Shown one piece after another: positions 57,631-64,000 of a stretch of DNA of 64,000 nucleotides (position 1 is the stretch's first letter; each line of letters opens with the position of its first letter). This DNA comes from Erythrobacter sp. UBA1916. Lineage in GTDB: Bacteria > Pseudomonadota > Alphaproteobacteria > Sphingomonadales > Sphingomonadaceae. The stretch is taken from assembly GCA_002337385.1 (NCBI GenBank), contig DDFY01000005.1:13907-77906 (forward strand), written 5' to 3'. A model generated the notes under the pieces. It made no database searches and was not told the DNA's origin. It worked only from the letters and a program-made list of their open reading frames with translations. Position numbers and translations under genes: made by a program.

Positions 57631-59583
57631 ATGAGTGACCGGGATGCAGAACTGGCCGCAGCGCAAAAGGCCGCACAACAGGGCGATTTCGCAGGTAGTC
57701 TAAGCCGGGCCGAGGCCATACTCGCAAGCGATCCGGTCAATGCCGAGGCATTGTATATTGCAGCGGTCTCGCTGCGCTATCTAAGCCGCCTGGAAGAGGC
57801 CCAGGCCACGCTTGCGAGGCTTCATGCCGCGATGCCCGAATATGGCCGGGCGTGGCAGGAAGCCGGGCACCTCGCCCGCTCTCGCGGCGACGCCGCGGCG
57901 GCCATTGCCGCTTTCAGCCGCGCGACCCGGTTCAATCCGGCGCTGGATGCCAGCTGGCGCGCGCTGGCGGAATTGCAGACCGGCCCCGCAGCCGAGGCGG
58001 CCCGCGCGCAGGCCGCCCGCATCGCCTCGCTGCCGCGCGAACTGGTCGCCGTCACGCACCATCTGCACGAAGGCCGCCTGCTGCGGGCAGAGGAGATCTG
58101 CCGCCACTTCCTGCGCGCCAATCCGAAAAATGTCGAAGGCATGCGGCTGCTGGCGCAGATCGGCATCAAGTTCGGCATTCTCGACGAGGCGGACTTCCTG
58201 CTGGAAAGCGCCGCCGCGTTTGAGCCCGACAATATCCAGGTCCGGCTCGACTATATCGATGCGCTTCGCCGTCGCCAGAAGTTCGAGGCGGCACTCGAAC
58301 AGGCGCAGGCCTTATACGAGCGTGATCCCCAAAACCCGCTGTTCCAGTCGCATCTCGCGATCGAGTCCATGCAGACCGGCGACTATGCCCGCGCCTTTGC
58401 CCTGTTTGAGCAGGTGCTTGAAAAGGTGCCCAACGATCCGGCCACGCTGACCAGCCGCGGCCATGCGTTGAAGACAACCGGCGAGACCGAGCAGGCCATT
58501 GCCAGCTATCGCGCCGCCTTTGCCGCCAAGCCCGAGCATGGCGATGCCTGGTATGCGCTGGCCAACCTCAAGACCTACACCTTCAGCGAAGCGGAAATCG
58601 CCACGATGGAAGCGCAGGTCGCACGGCCCGATCTGGCCTTCATGGACCGCGTGCACATCTCCTTCGCGCTCGGCAAGGCGCACGAGGACCGCAAGGATTA
58701 TGAGGCGAGTTTCACCTATTACGAACAGGGCAATGCCCTGAAGCGCGCACAGACCCGCTACAGCGCCGATGTGATGAGCGAGGAAATGCGCCGCCAGCGT
58801 GAAAGCTGCACGGCCGAGCTTTTTGCAAAGCACGAAGGCGCAGGGCACGAGGCCCCCGATCCGATCTTCATTGTCGGCCTGCCGCGCGCGGGATCGACGC
58901 TGCTTGAGCAGATCCTCGCTAGCCACAGCCAGGTCGATGGCACGCTGGAACTGCCCGACATGCTCGCGCTCGCCCACCGGCTGCGTGGGCGCAAGGCGGG
59001 CCAGTCACGCTATCCCGATATCCTGCACGAACTCACGCCTGAGCAGCTGGCGCAGTTCGGCGAGCACTATATCGAGAACACCCGCATCCACCGGCGGGGC
59101 GCGCCGTTCTTCATCGACAAGATGCCGAACAACTTCCGCCATGTCGGGCTGATCCATCTCATCCTGCCCAATGCCAAGATCATCGACGCGCGCCGCGCGC
59201 CGATGGATTGCTGCTTTTCCGGCTTCAAGCAGCTGTTCGCCGAAGGGCAGGAGTTCACCTACGGCCTCACCGAAATTGGCCGCTATTATGCCGACTATGT
59301 CGACCTGATGGCGCACTGGGACGAGGTGCTGCCGGACAAAGTGCTGCGCGTGCAGCATGAGGATGTGCTCGACGATCCCGAAGGCCAGATCCGGCGCATG
59401 CTCGCCTATTGCGGGCTGGAGTTCGAAGAGAGCTGCCTCGCCTTCCACCAGACCGACCGCGCCGTGCGCACGGCCAGCAGCGAACAGGTGCGCCAGCCGA
59501 TCAACCGCAAGGGCCAGGGCGCATGGGTGCCGTTCGATCCCTGGCTTGGCGACCTGCGCGATGCGCTCGCCCCGCCGCTTTAG
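57631..59583 (+). CDS. TPR-containing sulfotransferase
   Basis: 650 residues in two parts. Residues about 10-390 are tetratricopeptide repeats (EALYIAAVSLRYLSRLEEA, and others). From about residue 408 comes a sulfotransferase domain: the PAPS 5'-phosphosulfate loop VGLPRAGSTLLEQ (415-427), and a 3'-phosphate-type region further on. Cytosolic transfer of sulfate from PAPS to an unknown acceptor is predicted. It lies 77 bases after the TonB receptor, a pairing often seen in sphingomonads. Confidence 0.88.
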   Translation: MSDRDAELAAAQKAAQQGDFAGSLSRAEAILASDPVNAEALYIAAVSLRYLSRLEEAQATLARLHAAMPEYGRAWQEAGHLARSRGDAAAAIAAFSRATRFNPALDASWRALAELQTGPAAEAARAQAARIASLPRELVAVTHHLHEGRLLRAEEICRHFLRANPKNVEGMRLLAQIGIKFGILDEADFLLESAAAFEPDNIQVRLDYIDALRRRQKFEAALEQAQALYERDPQNPLFQSHLAIESMQTGDYARAFALFEQVLEKVPNDPATLTSRGHALKTTGETEQAIASYRAAFAAKPEHGDAWYALANLKTYTFSEAEIATMEAQVARPDLAFMDRVHISFALGKAHEDRKDYEASFTYYEQGNALKRAQTRYSADVMSEEMRRQRESCTAELFAKHEGAGHEAPDPIFIVGLPRAGSTLLEQILASHSQVDGTLELPDMLALAHRLRGRKAGQSRYPDILHELTPEQLAQFGEHYIENTRIHRRGAPFFIDKMPNNFRHVGLIHLILPNAKIIDARRAPMDCCFSGFKQLFAEGQEFTYGLTEIGRYYADYVDLMAHWDEVLPDKVLRVQHEDVLDDPEGQIRRMLAYCGLEFEESCLAFHQTDRAVRTASSEQVRQPINRKGQGAWVPFDPWLGDLRDALAPPL

Positions 59584-59795
59584 GCGAAGCTCGCTTCATC
59601 AGGGCTATTGTCCGCATGCCCTCTTGGCTAGACTGCCTCAAGCTGGCACAGCGCTCGCAGATTTCGGACTTTTTCAATCTCGCAGCCGCCTTTGCCATGC
59701 AAACACGGCTGGTTAGGCTGGCGATGGGTCGCTATGGAACCGATTCGAAAGGGGCCGCAGAGCCCGCAGACATTTTCAATTAAGGGGGCCCTCAC

Positions 59796-60683
59796 ATGCC
59801 ATTAGTCAACATGAAGCCGCTGCTCCGCCACGCGATGGATAACGGCTATGCCGTCGCTGCGTTCAACCTTGTCGATTACAACTCGACCAAGGCCATGGTG
59901 AAAGCCGCCGAGAGCCTCAACGCCCCGGTCATCTGCCAGACCAGCTCGAAGACCATCGACTATTACAGCCACGAGGAAATCGTCAGCTGGGTGCGCACCT
60001 GTGCTGCAAACTCGCCGGTGCCGGTCGTGCTGCATCTCGACCACTGCAAGAACATCGAGATGATCGAGAAGTGTGCCGCCACCGGCTGGACCTCGATCAT
60101 GATCGACGCTTCGGAATTCCCGTTCGACGAGAACCTCGCGATGTCGAAGCAGGTGCGCGACATTGCCGAGAAGTACAACGTCGGCATGGAAGCCGAACTC
60201 GGCCAGATCATGGGCGTGGAAGACGACATGGTGGTGGACGAGGCCGACAGCGTGCTGACCGACCCCGCCGACGCCAAGACCTTCTGCGATGCGCTTGACC
60301 TGTCCGCCTTCGCCTGCGCCGTGGGCACCGCGCATGGCTACTACAAGGGCGATCCGGTGGTCGACTTTGACCGCATCGAGGCGATCAACAAGGCCACCAA
60401 AACCCCGATGGCGCTGCACGGCGGCACCGGCCTTTCGGACGAGACCTTCGCCAAGGCCATCGCCCGCGGCGCGGCCAAGGTGAACATCTCGACCAACCTC
60501 AAGCACGTCTTCATCGAGAGCGTGGACGCCTATCGCAAGGCAAAGCCCAACGACTACGAGCCGCTGCGCGTGATCGACGCCCAGTATCAGGCCTGCAAGG
60601 AACTGTTCGCCAGCTTCATCGAGAAGTTCGGCGGCAAGGATCAGGGCGCGGCCTTCCTCGCCACGCTGCGTGAGGACGCCTGA
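59796..60683 (+). CDS. Class II ketose-bisphosphate aldolase (GatY/KbaY-like)
   Basis: 295 residues. Zinc ligands are at the canonical places: His83 in HLDHCK, His180 in GTAHGYYKG and His208 in HGGTGL; the catalytic Asp82 precedes His83. Such enzymes cleave fructose-, tagatose- or other ketose bisphosphates to DHAP plus an aldehyde. The sugar is unknown. First gene of a four-gene operon with a HAD phosphatase (one-base overlap), dhaL and dhaK. The start is the first ATG of a well-conserved MPLVNMKPLL N-terminus. Confidence 0.9.
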   Translation: MPLVNMKPLLRHAMDNGYAVAAFNLVDYNSTKAMVKAAESLNAPVICQTSSKTIDYYSHEEIVSWVRTCAANSPVPVVLHLDHCKNIEMIEKCAATGWTSIMIDASEFPFDENLAMSKQVRDIAEKYNVGMEAELGQIMGVEDDMVVDEADSVLTDPADAKTFCDALDLSAFACAVGTAHGYYKGDPVVDFDRIEAINKATKTPMALHGGTGLSDETFAKAIARGAAKVNISTNLKHVFIESVDAYRKAKPNDYEPLRVIDAQYQACKELFASFIEKFGGKDQGAAFLATLREDA

Positions 60684-61411
60684 TGATCAAGGCGCTGATC
60701 TTCGATTGCGACGGCGTTCTGGTCGACACCGAACGCGATGCGCACCGCGTCGGCTTCAACCGCGCTTTCGCCGAATTCGGCATCGATGCCGAATGGAGCG
60801 TCGAGCTTTACGCCCGGCTGCTGCTGGTGGCGGGCGGCAAGGAGCGGATGACCGCCTATTTCAACGAATTCGGCTGGCCTGAAGACAAGGTCGCCGAGCA
60901 TGGCGGGCAGCAGGAGCTGATCCTCGCGCTGCACAAGGAAAAGACCCGCATCACCGCCGAGATCGTGACCGAACTGCCGGTTCGCCCCGGTGTGCTGCGG
61001 ATCATCGACGAGGCGCGCGCGGCAGGCGTGCGGCTGGGCGTGTGCACCACCTCGAACCCCAAGTTCATCGATGCCGTGCTCGACCTGTTCGGAGCGGAGC
61101 GGAAAGCGGCGTTCGAATTCGTCCATGCGGGCGATGTCGTCAGCAAGAAGAAGCCCGATCCCGAGATCTACAACCTCGCGCTCGAAACGCTCGGCCTTCC
61201 CGCCAGCGCCTGTGTGGTGGTGGAAGATAGCCGCAACGGCCTGCTCGCCTCGACCGGCGCAGGCATCCCGACGCTTATCACCACCAGCACCTACACCAAG
61301 GAGGAAGACTTCTCCGAGGCCGCGCGCGTGGTGCCCGAACTGGGCGATAACCCCGCCCTCATCACCTTGGCAGACCTGAATGCGCTGGGCGAAGCCGCAG
61401 CGTCCGCCTGA
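60683..61411 (+). CDS. HAD superfamily phosphatase (CbbY-like)
   Basis: 242 residues with all four HAD motifs: DCDGVLVDTE (nucleophile Asp8, acid/base Asp10), the Thr motif CTTSNPK, Lys in KKKPDPEIY, and VVEDSRNG. A CbbY/phosphatase-type cap follows the first motif. Dephosphorylates a small phosphorylated sugar or related metabolite; identity unknown. It overlaps the aldolase stop by one base, so the two are coupled. Confidence 0.9.
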   Translation: MIKALIFDCDGVLVDTERDAHRVGFNRAFAEFGIDAEWSVELYARLLLVAGGKERMTAYFNEFGWPEDKVAEHGGQQELILALHKEKTRITAEIVTELPVRPGVLRIIDEARAAGVRLGVCTTSNPKFIDAVLDLFGAERKAAFEFVHAGDVVSKKKPDPEIYNLALETLGLPASACVVVEDSRNGLLASTGAGIPTLITTSTYTKEEDFSEAARVVPELGDNPALITLADLNALGEAAASA

Positions 61412-61433
61412 CACGCCTACCGGAGAGGATAGA

Positions 61434-62096
61434 ATGACTACGCTTACCATCGACCAGATCGCCGGGGCGATCGACGTCACCTGCGACACGGTGATCCGCA
61501 ACGAGAAGTATTTCTCCGATCTCGACGGCCTTGCCGGCGACGGTGACTTCGGCACTTCGCTGGCCACCGGGTTCAAGGTCATCAAGGCCGAACTGCCGAC
61601 CATCGACCGCAGCGCCGTGGGCGCGATGCTGCTCAAGATCGCGATGGTCTGTTCCAAGCACGTCGGCGGCTCGTCGGGGCCGATCTGGGGCACCGGCTTT
61701 ATGAAGGCCGGAATGGCCTCCAAGGGCGAAACCGAGGTGAGCTACGAGAAGCTGACCGAGATGGTCGGCGCGGCGCTCGAAGGCATCATGGCGCGCGGCG
61801 GCGCGGTGCGCGGCGACAAAACGCTGCTCGATGCGCTGATCCCGATCCACGAAAAGATGCAGGAAATGGACGGCTCCGACCTTGGCGCCGTGCTGGCCGC
61901 CGTCACCGCCGAAGCCGACAAGGCCATCGACGAGACCCGCACGCTGATCGCGCACCGCGGCCGCGCCTCGCAGGTTGGCGAGCGCAGCGCCAACACGCCC
62001 GATCCGGGCATCGTCGGCATTGCCACGATCCTTTACGACTGGTGCAAGCACTACGGCGTCGACTACGCGCCGCAGGCCGCCGAACTGAACCGCTGA
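61434..62096 (+). CDS. dhaL: Dihydroxyacetone kinase subunit DhaL
   Basis: 220 residues of the nucleotide-binding DhaL domain. The magnesium-binding aspartates are in place: LDGLAGDGDFGTS (Asp31, Asp36, Asp38), and a C-terminal helical bundle follows with the ADP pocket. With DhaK it phosphorylates dihydroxyacetone or a similar ketose. The family's PTS partner DhaM is not in the operon. ATG 61434 follows GGAGAGG. Confidence 0.9.
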   Translation: MTTLTIDQIAGAIDVTCDTVIRNEKYFSDLDGLAGDGDFGTSLATGFKVIKAELPTIDRSAVGAMLLKIAMVCSKHVGGSSGPIWGTGFMKAGMASKGETEVSYEKLTEMVGAALEGIMARGGAVRGDKTLLDALIPIHEKMQEMDGSDLGAVLAAVTAEADKAIDETRTLIAHRGRASQVGERSANTPDPGIVGIATILYDWCKHYGVDYAPQAAELNR

Positions 62097-62119
62097 TTGC
62101 TTTTTTGGGAGAGACCACA

Positions 62120-63112
62120 ATGAAGAAATTCGTCAACGATCCGGCCAACTTCGTGCCTGAATTCATGGCCGGCGTGATCGCCGCCAATGGTGATCTGCTC
62201 GAGGCCATGCCCGAGTTCGATATGATCAAGCGCAAGAATGTCGATCCCAGCAAGGTCGCCATCGTGCAGGGCTCGGGTTCGGGCCACGAACCGGCGCACG
62301 TCATGGCCGTTGGCCCGGGCATGCTGACCGCCGCCTGCCAGGGCCCGGTCTTCGCCGCGCCGCCCGTCGACGCCTGCTACGAGACGATCAAGGCCGTCGC
62401 CACCGATGCCGGTGTGCTGGTGCTGGTCAACAACTACCAGGGCGACCGCATGGCCTGGGACATGGCCAGCGAAATGGCCGAGGCCGAGGGCATCAAGGTC
62501 GTGCAGTTCCACATCAACGATGACGTGGCCGTGCAGGACAGCCTCTACACCGTCGGCCGTCGCGGCGTGGCGGGCAACTTCTTCGTGATGAAGGCCTGCG
62601 GCGCGGCTGCCGAAGCCGGTGCCAGCCTCGAAGAGGTGGTCGCCGTGGCCGAGAAGGTGAACAACAACGTGCGCACCATGGGCGTGGCGCTCACCAGCTG
62701 CATTCCGCCCGCCAAGGGCGATCCGATCTTCGAGATCGGTGACGACGAAATGGAAATCGGCGTGGGCATCCATGGCGAGCCGGGCCGCGAGCGGGCCAAG
62801 CTGCAAAGCGCTGACGCAATCGCCAAGATCCTGTTCGACGCCGTGGCCGACGACCTGCCGTTTACCTCGGGCGACCGTGTGGCGCTGATGATCAACGGCC
62901 TTGGCGGCACCCCGCCAGCCGAGCTTTATGTGCTTTACAACAAGGCCGCTCAGCTCTGCGCCGATCGCGGCCTCACCATCGCGCGCAACTATGTGGGCGA
63001 ATATTGCACCGCCATCGAAATGGCTGGCTGCTCGCTGACGCTGCTGAAGCTTGATGACGAGCTGGAAGCCCAGCTCGCTGCACCCGCCGAAACGGCCTGC
63101 CGCATCTTCTAA
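62120..63112 (+). CDS. dhaK: Dihydroxyacetone kinase subunit DhaK
   Basis: 330 residues; the covalent substrate-binding His218 is in GIHGEPG, and the catalytic His56 (GSGSGHEP) and Asp109 (NYQGDR) are at exactly the E. coli DhaK positions. Binds a ketose as a hemiaminal and passes phosphate from DhaL. The phosphoryl source is unclear without DhaM. Possible substrates are dihydroxyacetone or a small ketose such as erythrulose. GGGAGAG precedes the ATG. Confidence 0.93.
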   Translation: MKKFVNDPANFVPEFMAGVIAANGDLLEAMPEFDMIKRKNVDPSKVAIVQGSGSGHEPAHVMAVGPGMLTAACQGPVFAAPPVDACYETIKAVATDAGVLVLVNNYQGDRMAWDMASEMAEAEGIKVVQFHINDDVAVQDSLYTVGRRGVAGNFFVMKACGAAAEAGASLEEVVAVAEKVNNNVRTMGVALTSCIPPAKGDPIFEIGDDEMEIGVGIHGEPGRERAKLQSADAIAKILFDAVADDLPFTSGDRVALMINGLGGTPPAELYVLYNKAAQLCADRGLTIARNYVGEYCTAIEMAGCSLTLLKLDDELEAQLAAPAETACRIF

Positions 63113-63142
63113 GCGGCTCCAGCCAGACTGGCCGAATAACAG

Positions 63143-63178
63143 ACGCCCGGTCCTCGTTCGCGAGGGCCGGGCGTTTTT
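63143..63178 (+). terminator. Strong terminator after dhaK
   Basis: Arms 63143-63156 and 63161-63174 form a 14-base-pair stem with one G-T pair and a TTCG loop, followed by TTTTT (63174-63178). It ends the aldolase-HAD-dhaL-dhaK operon. Confidence 0.9.
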
Positions 63179-63263
63179 CATGCCCAATTGGAACGCACCA
63201 TGGGCCAAATATTACCATTATGGTTAGTTCGGAACAGTGGCGCGTCCGAACCCTTGATTAGGT

Positions 63264-63866
63264 ATGACAGATCTTCCCCCCCAACCGCCCGAACTTGCCG
63301 AGACGAAATCGCTGCCCAGCCGAAGAGAGCGGCTGCGCGCACTGGTCCGCCTCCGTTCACAGCGCCGGGTGCTGGTGGCCGCGCTGGCTACGGCAACCGG
63401 GGCCGCAGGCCTGCTTGGGGCTGTCAGCCTTTACGATGCTAGCCAACCCGAAGTGGTCCCGCTCGGACGCGGCAAGGCCAGTGTCGAGACCATGCCGGTC
63501 ACGCAATTCGCGGCGGCAGACACCCGTCGGGGCAATCGCCCGTCTCCAGTGCCTTCGCCCAGCGCGAGCAGCATGGGCTCGGGCGAAGCAAGCTACTACG
63601 GGCATGGTGACGGCTTTGCCGGACGCCGGACAGCCAATGGCGAGGTGTTCGATCCGCAGCGGCTCACCGCCGCCCACCGAACCTTGCCAATGGGAAGCCG
63701 GGTTCGTGTGACCAATCCGAGCAATGGCGAAAGCGTGGTGGTCCGCATCAACGATCGCGGACCGTTTCATGGCAACCGCGTGATCGATCTCTCCTATGCC
63801 GCCGCGCGCGAGATCGGCCTCATCCGCGCCGGGCGCGGCAATGTGCGGCTGGCCCTGCTAACCTGA
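63264..63866 (+). CDS. RlpA-like double-psi beta-barrel protein
   Basis: 200 residues: cytosolic basic N-terminus, one membrane anchor (about 38-54), a Pro/Ser linker, then the RlpA domain (about 105-200) with SGEASYYGHGDGFAGRRTANGE and NDRGPFHGNRVIDLS. RlpA-type proteins cleave or bind peptidoglycan strands lacking stem peptides; activity here is unproven. No SPOR domain and no lipobox, so it differs from classical RlpA. It starts about 90 bases after the terminator. Confidence 0.82.
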   Translation: MTDLPPQPPELAETKSLPSRRERLRALVRLRSQRRVLVAALATATGAAGLLGAVSLYDASQPEVVPLGRGKASVETMPVTQFAAADTRRGNRPSPVPSPSASSMGSGEASYYGHGDGFAGRRTANGEVFDPQRLTAAHRTLPMGSRVRVTNPSNGESVVVRINDRGPFHGNRVIDLSYAAAREIGLIRAGRGNVRLALLT

Positions 63867-63872
63867 CAGGCG

Positions 63873-64000
63873 TCACCGCCCCGCGTCTCGCGCCCGGTTG
63901 ATGTCCACCGAGGTCGGCGACTTCGAAAACAGCTCGGTATAGGGATCGTCGCCGAGGTCCATCGTATGCGGCTCGGTTCCTTCGCGCACGGTGGTGCGGC
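63873..64000 (-). CDS. Unrecognised protein, C-terminal end only
   Basis: The last 42 residues of a leftward gene running off the right edge, ending SKSPTSVDINRARDAGR. A hydrophilic tail with DLGDDPYTELF. Not recognisable from this piece. The stop at 63873-63875 is seven bases from the rlpA-like stop, a convergent pair. Confidence 0.5.
   Translation of the reverse strand, partial: RTTVREGTEPHTMDLGDDPYTELFSKSPTSVDINRARDAGR

Noticed and set aside
1..64000. CRISPR array, prophage or insertion sequence
   Set aside because: No spaced direct repeats, integrase, transposase or phage structural genes were seen on either strand.

Overview
The window looks like chromosomal DNA of a high-GC alphaproteobacterium in the Sphingomonadales, most likely an Erythrobacteraceae member (Erythrobacter/Porphyrobacter-like). 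The basis is the crtY-crtI-crtB carotenoid order, the alphaproteobacterial SspB, UrcA and DUF3008 proteins, a TonB receptor next to a TPR-sulfotransferase, fused LigAB-type dioxygenases, and dense ATGA/GTGA gene overlaps. I see no insertion sequences, prophage, CRISPR array or rRNA. One tRNA gene is present, tRNA-Gly(CCC).

Layout. 1-5.2 kb: start of hemF, divergent pdeM, infC (probably with an AUA start), a lipoprotein, an SLC13 transporter and a GGEEF protein. 5.3-10.7 kb: a J-domain protein, a 51-residue secreted protein, then the Tol-Pal envelope operon (ybgC, tolQ, tolR, tolA, tolB, pal). 10.7-14.7 kb: a compact his block (hisB-hisH-hisA-small membrane protein-hisF-PEP-CTERM-like peptide-hisE) that runs on through a HIT gene into tol-pal. 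14.8-19.9 kb: sspB-like, gmk, dapD, a potassium channel with two tiny proteins, a secreted M19 dipeptidase and a DoxX-like protein. 19.9-25.8 kb: two paralogous gallate-type extradiol dioxygenases flank a GT14 glycosyltransferase, small basic/acidic ORFs, DUF2189 and GNAT genes. 26-32 kb: a Gdx/SugE exporter, SWIB and PEBP proteins, an S41 peptidase lipoprotein, a PhnA-like protein, UrcA and several secreted proteins.

32-38.8 kb: thiC under a TPP riboswitch, a low-GC lipoprotein, an SRAP protein that has lost its catalytic residues, an S9 peptidase and a MipA/OmpV porin-like protein. 38.9-43.3 kb: a tightly overlapping operon crtY-crtI-LOG-crtB. 43.3-50.7 kb: glpD with a Bcr/CflA transporter, dinB, a Nudix protein, 6-phosphogluconolactonase, Dps, and an OxyR-like LysR regulator without the peroxidatic Cys. 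50.5-54.5 kb: two DUF465-like small proteins, nhaA, tRNA-Gly and a BCCT transporter. 54.9-63.2 kb: TonB receptor, TPR-sulfotransferase, then an operon of class II aldolase-HAD phosphatase-DhaL-DhaK ending in a strong terminator. 63.3-64 kb: an RlpA-like protein and the end of an unrecognised gene.

How the parts work together: histidine synthesis and envelope maintenance form one continuous leftward block; carotenoid cyclisation, desaturation and phytoene synthesis form one coupled transcript with an embedded nucleotide-hydrolase-like LOG gene. The best candidate for an undescribed system is the aldolase-HAD-DhaL-DhaK operon: a two-protein dihydroxyacetone-type kinase with all catalytic residues but no PTS partner DhaM nearby, coupled to a ketose-bisphosphate-type aldolase and a phosphatase. 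Other notable items are the AUA-start infC, the catalytically dead SRAP protein, the paired LigAB-type dioxygenases without any downstream pathway, and a possible half guanidine-II riboswitch before the exporter gene.
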